This document shows positions 14,710 to 23,332 of a stretch of DNA of 64,000 nt, piece after piece (positions within the stretch are counted from its first letter, which is position 1; every line of letters begins with the position of its first letter). The DNA comes from Bradyrhizobium hereditatis. Lineage in GTDB: Bacteria; Pseudomonadota; Alphaproteobacteria; Rhizobiales; Xanthobacteraceae. The notes beneath the pieces are model-generated. The model saw only the letters and a program-made list of their open reading frames with translations, was not told where the DNA came from and made no database searches. Both the position numbers and the translations under genes were made by a program. The stretch spans positions 988,543-1,052,542 of the forward strand of contig NZ_JAGKJK010000001.1 of assembly GCF_020329435.1 (NCBI RefSeq), in the 5' to 3' direction.

Positions 14710-15020
14710 GCAACACGAACATTGCATCAAAGCGGGCCTACGAGCGCCGGACGTTTGATTATTTCGATCGTATGCCAAAGGAGGTCCGCGAGGCCGTTGC
14801 CAATGCCCGCTTCGATTGGGCGCTGGCGCCATTTGATCGTGCGCTCCGGCAGGGCGCGCCCGGCGGCGTCGTGGTCGCTGCCATCAAGCACTCCGACCTT
14901 GTGGAGACGGCCAAAACCCGCTTCCGCGCGTGGGGCGGAGACTACCCGATTTTTGAAGGCGAAATCGCCCACATCAAGTTCACCAGGAAGAGGAAGAACC
15001 GCAATGTCAGCCGTCGTTGA
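14706..15020 (+). CDS. DUF6525-like phage protein
   Basis: 104 residues. RAYERRTFDYFDRMPKEVRE, then AVANARFDWALAPFDRAL, resembles a small family of prophage proteins in which a short Tyr-Asp-Arg-Leu-Pro motif precedes an Ala-rich helix. C-terminal tail is basic. Starts in an ATGA overlap and itself overlaps the start of erf by 17 bases. Confidence 0.6.
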   Translation: MSNTNIASKRAYERRTFDYFDRMPKEVREAVANARFDWALAPFDRALRQGAPGGVVVAAIKHSDLVETAKTRFRAWGGDYPIFEGEIAHIKFTRKRKNRNVSRR

Positions 15021-15798
15021 AATGCCCGAACAGCCGCGCCGCCGTGCCACCGTGCCGGCTGTCGCCGCGAATGTCGACCTCGTTCAAGCCGCTCTGAAAA
15101 GCGGCAACGTGGAAATGTACCGCGAAGCCGTCGCCCTTTTCAAAGAGCTGGAGGGCATGGCCGCGCGCAAGGCGTTTGACAACGCTATGGCCGACGCAAA
15201 GGCGAAGATCCCAGTAATCCGGAAAAACCGCCGCGTTGGCTTCGACCACAAGAGCGGCAGCGATCGGACGGAATACAGCCATGAGGACATGGCGGAAATC
15301 GCGCGCACCGTCGACCCGATCTTGTCGGAATTCGGCCTGTCCTATCGCTTCAAGGTTTCGTCGGACGTCAACCAGCCGGTGCGCGTGACTTGCATCCTCT
15401 CGCATCGTGACGGGCATTTCGAGGAAACCGCGTTGACCGCCGGCCGCGACGACAGCGGCAAGAAGAATGCAATCCAGCAAGTCGGATCAACCATCACCTA
15501 CTTGCAGCGGTACACCTTGAAGGCCGCGCTTGGCCTCGCCGCCGCGCAGGATGATGACGGGCAGAGCAGCGAGAGCGCCGAGCCCGAGACTTACGCCCCG
15601 CCGCCCGGTTCGATCACGCAGGACCAGGTTGATTTCCTCCGCGACGCGCTCGCCGAGAAAGGCGCCGCCGTTACCGCCTTCCTGCAATTCGCCGGCGCCA
15701 AAGGCTGGTTCGCCGGCCGAAAGCAGCGCCTCGAAGAACTGCCCGCCAAGCACTACGCCGCCGCCGCCCACGCCATTGCAACTTTCAAGAAGGCTTGA
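15004..15798 (+). CDS. erf: Erf-type single-strand annealing recombinase
   Basis: 264 residues from MSAVVEMPEQ. The core KIPVIRKNRRVG, EYSHEDMAEIARTVDPILSE, GLSYRF, VTCILSHRDGHFEETAL, and NAIQQVGSTITYLQRYTLKA with ALGL is the ERF family. It anneals complementary single strands during phage recombination and circularisation, working with the YqaJ exonuclease two genes downstream. The C-terminal ~60 residues (QVDFLRDALAEKG..) are a separate helical region. Confidence 0.9.
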   Translation: MSAVVEMPEQPRRRATVPAVAANVDLVQAALKSGNVEMYREAVALFKELEGMAARKAFDNAMADAKAKIPVIRKNRRVGFDHKSGSDRTEYSHEDMAEIARTVDPILSEFGLSYRFKVSSDVNQPVRVTCILSHRDGHFEETALTAGRDDSGKKNAIQQVGSTITYLQRYTLKAALGLAAAQDDDGQSSESAEPETYAPPPGSITQDQVDFLRDALAEKGAAVTAFLQFAGAKGWFAGRKQRLEELPAKHYAAAAHAIATFKKA

Positions 15799-15801
15799 AC
15801 C

Positions 15802-16824
15802 ATGAACGCGCTTGTTTCCCTCGACAGTATTTTAGAGCCTCAGCAGGCCCTCACCGCAACGTCGCTGTTCGGCAGCGGCCAAGTCGAAACCATTCTCACC
15901 GCGATCGAAAAGGACGTTCGCGCCGAGGCTTACGACATCACGACTGAGGAAGGCCGCGACCGGATCAAGTCGGTTGCCTACAAGATCGCGCGCAGCAAAA
16001 CCACGCTGGACGAGATCGGCAAGGAACACGTTGCGCACATCAAGGCGCAGTCCGCGGCAATCGACAAAGAGCGCAAGACGCTTCGCGACCGACTGGACGC
16101 ACTTAAGGACGAGGTTCGCGGCCCGCTCACCGCATGGGAAGAGGCCGAGGCCGCCCGCGTCGACGGGCACGAACGCGCGCTAGTCGAGATCGTGGAGAGC
16201 GTTCGCTTTGCCTCGACGGTTCCGAGCTCAAATCTGATCGAGCAACGGATTTCCGCAGTCAACGACCTGTACAATCGGGATTGGCAGGAATTTCAGGCGC
16301 GCGCCGAGGGTGCCGCATTTGAAGCGAATGCGACGCTCGAAACCATGCTGGCGACTGCCAAGCAGGCCGAGGCTGACGCCGCCGAGCTTGCCGAGCTGCG
16401 CCGGTTGAAGGCCGAGCGCGAGGAAGCCGACCGGAAGGCTGAGGCCGAGCGCATCGCCGCCCAGCAGGCCGCCGAGCGCAAGGCGTATGAGGAGCGCCGG
16501 GAGAAGGAGCGAGCCGAGAAGGCCGAGCGCGACAAGGCCGTCGCCGTTGCCGCCGCGATCGAAGCCGAGCGCGTCCGCGCCGAGCAGGAGAAGGCCGCGG
16601 CGATCGAGGCCGAGCAGCGCCGCCATGAGCAGGCAGCGCGCGACGCCGCCGCGAAGAAGGCCGCCGAGGAAGCCGCAGAGCAGAAGCGCCAAGCAAACAC
16701 CCGGCACCGCGCAAAGGTTCACAAGGCGATCGCCGAGGCTATCGCGCCCCACACCTGCGACGTCGACGCACTGGTTAACGCCATCGCCCGCGGCGACATC
16801 CCCCACGTTTCAATCAACTACTGA
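15802..16824 (+). CDS. Long coiled-coil phage protein in the recombination operon
   Basis: 340 residues. The N-terminal part is helical (IKSVAYKIARSKTTLDEIGK); residues ~190-305 are an almost unbroken Ala/Glu/Lys/Arg coiled coil; the end (HKAIAEAIAPHTCDVDALVN) is globular. Proteins of this shape often lie between annealing and exonuclease genes in phages of this kind, but their role is not established. Confidence 0.75.
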   Translation: MNALVSLDSILEPQQALTATSLFGSGQVETILTAIEKDVRAEAYDITTEEGRDRIKSVAYKIARSKTTLDEIGKEHVAHIKAQSAAIDKERKTLRDRLDALKDEVRGPLTAWEEAEAARVDGHERALVEIVESVRFASTVPSSNLIEQRISAVNDLYNRDWQEFQARAEGAAFEANATLETMLATAKQAEADAAELAELRRLKAEREEADRKAEAERIAAQQAAERKAYEERREKERAEKAERDKAVAVAAAIEAERVRAEQEKAAAIEAEQRRHEQAARDAAAKKAAEEAAEQKRQANTRHRAKVHKAIAEAIAPHTCDVDALVNAIARGDIPHVSINY

Positions 16825-16835
16825 GGTATTTTCCT

Positions 16836-17444
16836 GTGGAAATTATCAACTGCGAACAGAACTCGCCCGAATGGTTCGAAGCCCGCCGCGGTATCCCGAC
16901 TGCCTCACAGTTCAAGGCGATCTTGGCGAAGGGCGAAGGCAAGACGCGCCGAAGCTACATGCTGAAACTTGCCGGCGAGATTATCACCGGCGAGCGCATG
17001 GAGAGCTTTTCCAACGAGTATACCGAGCGCGGCCACGAATTCGAGCCCGAGGCGCGCGACCTGTACCAGTTCCAGACCGGCGCCGAGCTCCGCCGCGTTG
17101 GCTTCATCCGCAACGGCAAGGCCGGCTGTTCGCCCGATAGCCTGATCGGCGACGCCGGCGGATTGGAAATCAAGAGCCAGTCCCCGCATTTGCTGATTGA
17201 AACCATCCTAAAGGACGAGTTTCCGAGCGAGCACCGCGCCCAGGTGCAAGGAACGCTTTGGATCACCAAACGGGAATGGTGGGACCTCGCGGTTTACTAC
17301 CGCGGCGTGCCGCTGTTCGTGAAGCGCACCCACCGCGACGAAAAATATATCCAGACGCTAGAAACCGAAGTCGACAGGTTCAACGCCGAGTTGGCCGACG
17401 TTGTGGCGAAGATCCGCGCCCGCGGCGAGGCCGTCGCAGCATGA
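16836..17444 (+). CDS. YqaJ/lambda-type exonuclease
   Basis: 202 residues with a GTG start preceded by GAGGT. NSPEWFEARRGIPTASQF, GHEFEPEARDLYQFQTG, CSPDSLIGDAGGLEIKSQSP and HRAQVQGTLWIT give the conserved Glu, Asp and Glu-x-Lys metal site of the PD-(D/E)XK family. It resects double-strand ends 5'->3' to provide the single strands that Erf anneals. Confidence 0.9.
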   Translation: MEIINCEQNSPEWFEARRGIPTASQFKAILAKGEGKTRRSYMLKLAGEIITGERMESFSNEYTERGHEFEPEARDLYQFQTGAELRRVGFIRNGKAGCSPDSLIGDAGGLEIKSQSPHLLIETILKDEFPSEHRAQVQGTLWITKREWWDLAVYYRGVPLFVKRTHRDEKYIQTLETEVDRFNAELADVVAKIRARGEAVAA

Positions 17445-17899
17445 GCGGGCGCGTTCAATTGGTCCTTACCGGCGCCGAGATCCGGCGGAAGGCAATCCGC
17501 TGGATACAGGGGACGCCGGACGGAACGCGCGTCGAATTCAAGGCACCGCAGCGCACGCCAGAGCAGAACGATCGCATGTGGGCGATGCTAACCGACATCG
17601 TGACGCAACACGCGCGCTTCAACGGCACCGATGGGCGCAAGTACACCACCAACGAGGCGAAGGTGGTTTTCCTGCACGCATGCGGGAAAGAAGTGCAGAT
17701 CCTGCCGTCACTCGACGGCAAGACCTTTGTCCCCTACGGGCAATCGTCCTCAGATTTGAGCGTCGCCGAAATGCACGACCTCATCGAATTTATGTTCGCA
17801 TGGGGCGCTGAAAACGGCATCGTTTGGAGCGACCCGAAGGAAAAGGCCCTTCGCGAGCTTGAGGCCCGTTCCGCGCCGGCGGAGATGGAAACAGCATGA
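17441..17899 (+). CDS. ninB: NinB-like recombination protein
   Basis: 152 residues, ATGA-coupled to the exonuclease. KAIRWIQGTPDGTRVEFKAP followed by RTPEQNDRMWAMLTDIV and SSSDLSVAEMHDLIEFMFAW is the NinB (Orf) pattern. In lambda it promotes RecA-independent and RecA-dependent recombination by binding single-stranded DNA. A longer frame running back into the exonuclease gene is discarded. Confidence 0.85.
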   Translation: MSGRVQLVLTGAEIRRKAIRWIQGTPDGTRVEFKAPQRTPEQNDRMWAMLTDIVTQHARFNGTDGRKYTTNEAKVVFLHACGKEVQILPSLDGKTFVPYGQSSSDLSVAEMHDLIEFMFAWGAENGIVWSDPKEKALRELEARSAPAEMETA

Positions 17900-18309
17900 G
17901 CCTGCGCGGAGAGAAGCGAACCGAATTCCCGCAGAGCGTCCGGAAGAAGGCTTTCGCGCGCTGTTGCCAGCAGGCGCCCGAAGGCGTCGACAACATTCCC
18001 GGCGTTCCACAGTGCGAGGGCTGCGGCGTTCAACTGAGCCCGCGCACCGGCATCATTTACGAACACGACCAGCCGGACGGCTTAGGCGGCGAACCGACCT
18101 TAGAAAATTGCAAGGTCCACTGCAAAAACTGCGCGGACATCAAGACGCACACCGAGGACAACCCGCGCATGCGGAAGGCCGACGCGGTGTTGAAGGCAAC
18201 CTATGGGCTGCGGCCGGCGAAGCGGCAGCAGATCAAGAGCCGCGGGTTTCAGCCGGCGGAGAGACAGCACCGGGCATCAAGCCCCGTTAACAAATGGAGG
18301 GGGTTTTAA
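17896..18309 (+). CDS. Phage HNH-type nuclease
   Basis: 137 residues. QCEGCGVQL, YEHDQPDGLGGEPTLENCKV, then HCKNCADIKTHTED make an HNH fold with a structural zinc of two CxxC pairs. The tail (KRQQIKSRGFQPAERQ) is basic. The family is common in alphaproteobacterial prophages beside NinB. Stop and next start overlap as TAATG. Confidence 0.8.
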   Translation: MSLRGEKRTEFPQSVRKKAFARCCQQAPEGVDNIPGVPQCEGCGVQLSPRTGIIYEHDQPDGLGGEPTLENCKVHCKNCADIKTHTEDNPRMRKADAVLKATYGLRPAKRQQIKSRGFQPAERQHRASSPVNKWRGF

Positions 18310-19526
18310 TGACAGACGCCAGAGCATCCGCTGTGTCCCAACGCCCGAGACAGGCGGTCATTCGCCTGCTTTGGGAAAAGCAGTTTGAGGGCTCACCCTG
18401 GGCGAGCAAGTTTCATTTGATCCGGCCTGATAGCCTTGAGGCCGATTACGGCACGTTGGCCGATAAGATCATCGCTGCAATTCAGCCGGCGGGACTTGCT
18501 CAAAGTCAGGACGCCAGCGAGCCGGTAGAGCTTATTGACAAGCGGCTGGCCGATCTGCGCGAGGCCAATGAGATATTCCGCAAATCGAGCTGGTGTCGAT
18601 CAAGCGACATTCAGCGCAACGACCGCGAGATACGTTGGCTGATCGACCTACGCACGATCCTGCTTACGGGGTCGAAGACACCGGCAGCATTCGAATGCAT
18701 GGGCCGAAAGCAGGCATTGCCAGAGCCGGGCGAATGCAACTGGCCCGACTGCGGCTGCGACCCCTATGCGACGAAGGTAGTTGAGTCTCTCTTAGAGCAA
18801 GGCTGGTGCGATGGCACTGTCTCCCGCCAACAGGAAGATATTCTCTCGTTGGTCCGAGTATGGCGCGAGTGCCCGGAAGAAAAGCGCCCAAGCGTTGATG
18901 CGCTGCTGGATCGTATCAGGGCTGAAATCGCAAAGGAGGCACCAGAACTATCCAAGCCGACGATGAGCAATGAGATGCTATTAGGCGCCTCCGTGAGCGC
19001 TGCCGTCGTATCGTGTTGCACCCGCGGTAGATGTGACTGGTCAGGATGGATTGATTGCACAGAGCCGACAACTGGGCGCGTCAACGGTGGTGCGCAGCTT
19101 TGCAAAACGTGCGGCTTAATCGGGACTTACCAAATCGGTAAGCTGTCAATATGCAATGCGCAGCCGATCAATCCGCCCATTCTTGACGACACGGCAACAG
19201 CAGCCATCCAGCGCGTTGTAGATTGGGAAACCCGCAGCGAGGCAAACGACATTGGGGCAGAGCCTGCCCAACCATTCGCGCTAACTCCTTTGATGCTCAA
19301 GCTTCTAAAGCGAGCCTGGAAAACTACCGGCGTCATCATTCTAAGTGACGATATGGCTTTCCGGCACGCCGAGAACGCAGCCATGCGCGATCTAGCGGCT
19401 CAAGGATTGGTGCGCAGTGGCGACGATACGAAGAAAATTCCGGGACCGCCAAGGCCAACAAGTTGGTTCATAACAGATGCCGGCAAGGCCGCTCTTTCAT
19501 CGACCGTTCGCGAGGGCACTGATTGA
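18309..19526 (+). CDS. Phage protein with C-terminal winged-helix-like segment, unknown function
   Basis: 405 residues. The region around 95-200 is helical and charged; a Cys-rich stretch (CCTRGRCDWSGWIDC, LCKTCGLIG) near 235-270 may bind zinc; the end (FALTPLMLKLLKRAWKTTGV ... GPPRPTSWFITDAGKAAL) looks like a winged helix. Codon use is less GC-rich than in the neighbours, suggesting a later acquisition. No family recognised. Confidence 0.65.
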   Translation: MTDARASAVSQRPRQAVIRLLWEKQFEGSPWASKFHLIRPDSLEADYGTLADKIIAAIQPAGLAQSQDASEPVELIDKRLADLREANEIFRKSSWCRSSDIQRNDREIRWLIDLRTILLTGSKTPAAFECMGRKQALPEPGECNWPDCGCDPYATKVVESLLEQGWCDGTVSRQQEDILSLVRVWRECPEEKRPSVDALLDRIRAEIAKEAPELSKPTMSNEMLLGASVSAAVVSCCTRGRCDWSGWIDCTEPTTGRVNGGAQLCKTCGLIGTYQIGKLSICNAQPINPPILDDTATAAIQRVVDWETRSEANDIGAEPAQPFALTPLMLKLLKRAWKTTGVIILSDDMAFRHAENAAMRDLAAQGLVRSGDDTKKIPGPPRPTSWFITDAGKAALSSTVREGTD

Positions 19527-19702
19527 CCCCGCCCGTTTGCGACGACTGCGCTAGCAAGGGCGCGCTACGGAGCGGCCCGCCCTGTTACACGGTCTGCTCA
19601 ATCTGCAACATCAAGCGCGCGTGTTTCGGAGACGATCCGGATCCGATCGCGCCGAGGAGAAGGAGAATTACGGAATGGCCGGACAGCTACCCGCTACGGT
19701 GA
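19523..19702 (+). CDS. Small zinc-finger protein with TTG start
   Basis: 59 residues. CDDCASKG, CYTVCSICNIKRAC form four to six metal-ligand Cys, then a basic tail (PRRRRITEW). The TTG start overlaps the upstream stop and the 3' end overlaps the next gene by 28 bases. Plausible but short. Confidence 0.4.
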   Translation: MTPPVCDDCASKGALRSGPPCYTVCSICNIKRACFGDDPDPIAPRRRRITEWPDSYPLR

Positions 19703-19905
19703 TTGAGTACATCGCATATGTCCCGATGATGAAGTATCCGACCAAGGGCAAGCCATGGTTGGCGATTTCGTGGACCAGGGCGACGGCGCAAGAAGCCCGC
19801 CGAGCGTTTTGCCGCTCATGCCATGCAGACGCAGACGCAGCCGACGCGTGGAAGGCGTTGAAAATTGAGGGCTGGCGCATCGTTCGCGTGATGGTGACGG
19901 CATGA
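19675..19905 (+). CDS. Small phage protein of unknown function
   Basis: 76 residues from MAGQLPATVIEYIAYVPMMK, with a perfect AAGGAG before the ATG. Pattern of an alpha/beta protein ending WKALKIEGWRIVRVMVTA. ATGA overlap with the excisionase gene. Confidence 0.6.
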   Translation: MAGQLPATVIEYIAYVPMMKYPTKGKPWLAISWTRATAQEARRAFCRSCHADADAADAWKALKIEGWRIVRVMVTA

Positions 19906-20204
19906 GCAGCCGCCACACCCGAGCCACCCCGGCCGACATCGCGCGAGGATCAGCGATCATGAAGCGCGGCCTTTCCAAGCAGGAAGCCGCCGAATACGTC
20001 GGCTGCGAGACGCTGGCCGCGTTCGATCGCTGGCGCCAAAAAGGCATTGTGCCGGACGCGATCCCGGGAACGAACCGTTGGGACCGCAAGGCGTTGGACG
20101 CCGCCCTAGACCGCGCCTCCGGCCTTGTGTCAGACTCCGCCGAGGAATTGAGCCCGTACCAGCGCTGGAAAGCTGAAAATGCGTCTAAGACGAAAGCCGC
20201 TTAA
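19902..20204 (+). CDS. AlpA-like excisionase
   Basis: 100 residues. KRGLSKQEAAEYVGCETLAA, then FDRWRQKGIVPDAIPGTNRW and DRKALDAALDRASG, is the helix-turn-helix of AlpA/Xis proteins. Lying directly upstream of, and overlapping, the integrase gene, it should direct excision. Confidence 0.8.
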   Translation: MSSRHTRATPADIARGSAIMKRGLSKQEAAEYVGCETLAAFDRWRQKGIVPDAIPGTNRWDRKALDAALDRASGLVSDSAEELSPYQRWKAENASKTKAA

Positions 20205-21237
20205 GCTTCGCGGTATCAAACGAACCGCCAAAAAGATGGCGGACGGCTCTATTCGCATTTACCTGTATCACCGCGCCACCGGCCTGCCGCTGGACGAAAC
20301 CAAGCTCGCCGAGAGCTACGCCGAGGCCGAGAAGAAGAAGCGGCGCGCCGGCGAAAAGACGTTGACGGACCTCATCCGGTTTTTCGACACGTCGGAGACG
20401 TTCAACTCTCTGAGCGAGGAAAGCCGCAAACAGTATCCATGGAAGCTAAAGCGGATCGAAGCCAAATGGGGCAGCGTCCCCGAGGATACCTTTAACAACT
20501 CCGACGACGCCGACGCCTTCGCCGGCGACGCGCTGGCGTGGCATCAGGAGCTAGGCAAGACCTCGCACCGCTCCGCCGACAATCTCATGTCAGCGCTGTG
20601 TCGCGTCCTCAGTTTCGCGAAGGAAAAGCGCCGGATCAAATATCACCCGATCCCCTCGTTTGAGCGGCTCTACAAGAGCGATCGGGCGGAAAAGGTTTGG
20701 CCGGAAGAACTGCAACAACAATTCATCCGCACCGCGCGGCCGGCGATGGTTACGGCAATGATCCTGGTCCGCAATACCGCCATGCGCGCAGCCGATATCC
20801 GAAAATTCCCCTGGACGCGCTACGACGGCGAGCGGATCCAAATCCGATCGAGCAAGACAAAAAAACTTCTGTGGATACCGGCCACGCGCGAACTTAAGGC
20901 ACATCTGGACGGCCTCACCCGCACCGGCGCCCTTGTCATGCTGACGCCCACCGGCAAGGCTTACACCCGACGATATTTCAACGAGCATTGGCGCGAGGAC
21001 GCCGACGCGGTGAACGCTGGCGAGCTCAATTTCCACGACAACCGCGGCACGGCCGCGACGCTGCTAGCCGAGGCAGGCGCAACGGCGCCGGAGATCGCCG
21101 AGGCCCTGACATGGACCGTCGACAAGGCGCAGCGCGTGATTGACGCCTACCTTGCTCGCCGCGGCGTTCTGGCGGCAAATGCTATCGCGAAACTGGAAGA
21201 TCACAGAGACCGGATCGCGAACAAAAATGGCAACTAA
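20179..21237 (+). CDS. Tyrosine-type phage integrase
   Basis: 352 residues. An N-terminal SAM-like domain (ESRKQYPWKL...LGKTSHRSADNL) precedes the catalytic domain: Arg203 in NTAMRAADIR, a beta-hairpin Lys near 226, His286 and Arg289 in FHDNRGTAAT, and nucleophile Tyr324 in IDAYLARRG. The second catalytic His is replaced by Trp312 or thereabouts (TWTVDKAQ), a known substitution. It starts inside the excisionase gene and ends 66 bases from the tRNA-Pro attachment sequence. Confidence 0.93.
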   Translation: MRLRRKPLKLRGIKRTAKKMADGSIRIYLYHRATGLPLDETKLAESYAEAEKKKRRAGEKTLTDLIRFFDTSETFNSLSEESRKQYPWKLKRIEAKWGSVPEDTFNNSDDADAFAGDALAWHQELGKTSHRSADNLMSALCRVLSFAKEKRRIKYHPIPSFERLYKSDRAEKVWPEELQQQFIRTARPAMVTAMILVRNTAMRAADIRKFPWTRYDGERIQIRSSKTKKLLWIPATRELKAHLDGLTRTGALVMLTPTGKAYTRRYFNEHWREDADAVNAGELNFHDNRGTAATLLAEAGATAPEIAEALTWTVDKAQRVIDAYLARRGVLAANAIAKLEDHRDRIANKNGN

Positions 21238-21290
21238 ACTGCCAACCGGCGGTTCTTGGCAGCCGCGCATATACAGCCGAGATATTGAAA

Positions 21291-21812
21291 TCATTCGGGA
21301 AAAATGGTCGGAGCGAAAGGATTTGAACCTTCGACCCCTAGTCTCCCAGACGGCTTGCCTTTGACGAACGGCAGCAAAATGCCGTCGTCATCGGTATCGA
21401 CAAAGCGATAGTCGATTTCCTTGTCTTCGCTCTCGTAATCCTCGTCCTCCGCCTCGGCCGCAACCGGCAGCTCGCCCTCGTCGGGCTCCTGCAGGCTGAG
21501 TCCGATCGCTTCCTCGACCGCGCCGAACGTAACGGCCGAGGTTTGGTCGGCAAGTCCCTGAACCGATTTGATGCCGTGCTCTTTCAGGATCCGCTGCACG
21601 CCGCGGATTGTGTAACCCTCGCCATACAACAGGCGGCGGATGCCTTTGAGCAGGTCGACATCATCGGGGCGGTAATAGCGCCGCCCGCCGCTTCGCTTCA
21701 TCGGCTTGATCTGGGCGAATCGCGTCTCCCAGAACCGCAGCACGTGCTGGGGAATATCGAGTTCTTCAGCGACTTCGCTGATGGTGCGGAACGCATCCGG
21801 CGCCTTGTCCAA
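21291..21812 (-). CDS. MerR-family regulator with C-terminus read from the attachment site
   Basis: 173 residues. The N-terminal winged helix ([55 protein letters not shown]) is the short MerR type that follows ihfA in many alphaproteobacteria. The middle is acidic. The last ~19 residues ([19 protein letters not shown]) are the sense reading of the tRNA-Pro half plus prophage DNA, so the native end has been replaced. DNA-binding part intact; function unassigned. Confidence 0.85.
   Translation of the reverse strand: MDKAPDAFRTISEVAEELDIPQHVLRFWETRFAQIKPMKRSGGRRYYRPDDVDLLKGIRRLLYGEGYTIRGVQRILKEHGIKSVQGLADQTSAVTFGAVEEAIGLSLQEPDEGELPVAAEAEDEDYESEDKEIDYRFVDTDDDGILLPFVKGKPSGRLGVEGSNPFAPTIFPE
21304..21348 (-). 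other. Prophage attachment-site copy: 3' half of a tRNA-Pro (GGG) gene
   Basis: On the minus strand the sequence starts CTGGGAGACTAGGGGTCGAA and ends in CGCTCCGA-CCA, giving anticodon loop CTGGGAG (GGG), the 3' anticodon stem, a variable loop, T-arm GAAGG-TTCAAAT-CCTTT and acceptor strand with CCA. No 5' half lies beside it. It adjoins the integrase as attR would. Its 5' side points to merR, so a complete tRNA should be there but is not. Confidence 0.7.
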
Positions 21813-21892
21813 ATGCCAGCTCCTCTCAACTCGTCTCGTTGGTGAAGACGCAGTACTCGACTTGCTACGCGGCCGATCTTACGCGAGTCTCG

Positions 21893-22222
21893 CTATTCGG
21901 TCTTGCCTTCACCGTTCGTAGGCGCGTGCCCATTGATCCGCTGCTTCAGAATGGCCGACGGCTTGAACACCATCACGCGGCGCGGCGAGATCGGCACTTC
22001 GGTACCGGTCTTCGGGTTACGTCCGATACGCTGACCCTTCTTGCGCACCATGAACGAGCCGAACGACGACAGCTTCACCGTCTCGCCTTTTTCCAGGCAA
22101 TCGGTGATCTCTTTCAGAACGAGTTCGACAAACGCAGAGGATTCAGTCCGAGACAAACCCACCTTCTGGTAGACCGCCTCGCACAAATCGACACGTGTGA
22201 CTGTTTTTCCGGTCCCGGTCAT
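21893..22222 (-). CDS. ihfA: Integration host factor alpha subunit
   Basis: 109 residues. [40 protein letters not shown] and [20 protein letters not shown] are the IHF/HU core, with the beta-arm proline in NPKTG that kinks DNA. The ATG is chosen over a start 9 codons upstream. Nucleoid protein that bends DNA in recombination, replication and transcription. Order fabH-ihfA-merR is standard here; the neighbouring phage may need IHF for integration. Confidence 0.95.
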   Translation of the reverse strand: MTGTGKTVTRVDLCEAVYQKVGLSRTESSAFVELVLKEITDCLEKGETVKLSSFGSFMVRKKGQRIGRNPKTGTEVPISPRRVMVFKPSAILKQRINGHAPTNGEGKTE

Positions 22223-22354
22223 CGCCTGCCCCGCACTCTCGGCGAACAAAATTTATTGCCTGAAATTAAGCGGTTAGCACGCAATGGTCAACAGCGACCA
22301 TCATGCAGAAGCATGGAACACGGCCGCATTTGAATCGATCTATTTACTCGGCGC

Positions 22355-23332
22355 TCACCAGCGCACGAGCGCGGAACCCCAGGTGAAGCCGCCGCCCATG
22401 GCCTCAAACAGCACCAGATCGCCCTTCTTCACGCGCCCGTCCCTTACCGCGACATTGAGCGCCAGCGGAATCGAGGCCGCCGAGGTATTACCGTGCTGAT
22501 CGACGGTCAGCACCACTCTCTGCGGTGCAATATGAAGCTTGTGCGCTGACGCATCGATGATTCGCTTGTTGGCCTGATGCGGGATGAACCAGTCGATGTC
22601 CTCGGCGGTCGCGCCGGTCGCATTGAAGGCATCCACGATCACGTCCGTGATCATGCCGACCGCGTGCTTGAATACCTCGCGGCCTTCCATCCTGAGATAA
22701 CCGACGGTTTGCGTTGTCGAAGGGCCGCCGTCGACGAACAGCTTTGCCTTGTGTCGGCCGTCCGAGCGCAGATGCGTCGTCAGCACGCCGCGATCGGAAG
22801 ACTTGCCGGGCTGCTCCTGTGCCTCGAGCACGACGGCGCCTGCGCCATCGCCAAACAGCACGCAGGTACCGCGGTCGCTCCAGTCGAGGATGCGTGAGAA
22901 CGTCTCGGCGCCGATCACCAGCGCGCGCTTGAAGGCGCCACTGCGCAGGAAGTTGTCGGCCGTGGCAAGCGCGAACACGAAACCGGAGCACACCGCCTGG
23001 AGGTCGAAGGCGGCGCCATGGCTGATGCCGAGCCCGTTCTGGACCGCAACCGCCGTCGCCGGAAAGGTGTTGTCCGGCGTCGAGGTCGCCAGCACGATCA
23101 GGTCGATCGACTGCGCGTCGATGCCGGCGTCAGCCAGTGCCGCCTTCGCGGCATTGATGCCGAGATGAGAGGTGAACTCACCTTCGGCCGCGATGTGGCG
23201 CTGCCGGATGCCGGTGCGCTGCACGATCCACTCGTCGGAAGTGTCTACGCGTGCCGCCAGTTCGGCATTGGTCAGCACCTTCTGCGGCAGGTATGAGCCG
23301 CAGCCGAGCACGACCGAACGTATTGCAGTCAC
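22355..23332 (-). CDS. fabH: 3-oxoacyl-ACP synthase III
   Basis: 325 residues; condenses acetyl-CoA with malonyl-ACP to start fatty acid synthesis. Catalytic triad visible as Cys115 (LQAVCSGF), His252 (IPHQAN) and Asn282 (HGNTSAA). GTG start shares four bases with the plsX stop (GTGA), indicating coupling. Confidence 0.97.
   Translation of the reverse strand: MTAIRSVVLGCGSYLPQKVLTNAELAARVDTSDEWIVQRTGIRQRHIAAEGEFTSHLGINAAKAALADAGIDAQSIDLIVLATSTPDNTFPATAVAVQNGLGISHGAAFDLQAVCSGFVFALATADNFLRSGAFKRALVIGAETFSRILDWSDRGTCVLFGDGAGAVVLEAQEQPGKSSDRGVLTTHLRSDGRHKAKLFVDGGPSTTQTVGYLRMEGREVFKHAVGMITDVIVDAFNATGATAEDIDWFIPHQANKRIIDASAHKLHIAPQRVVLTVDQHGNTSAASIPLALNVAVRDGRVKKGDLVLFEAMGGGFTWGSALVRW

Larger units (their letters stand above)
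1..21348. mobile_element. Prophage, P22/Sf6-like packaging genes, left end outside the window
   Basis: A continuous block of phage genes: P22-type portal, TerL, Sf6-type TerS, Cro- and CI-like regulators, replication and recombination functions, excisionase and tyrosine integrase. Genes left of about 12.4 kb run leftward and most genes right of 13.7 kb run rightward, as in lambdoid phages. The right boundary is the 45-base tRNA-Pro 3' half directly after the integrase. Capsid, tail and lysis genes expected beyond the portal are off the left edge, so completeness cannot be judged. Confidence 0.95.
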
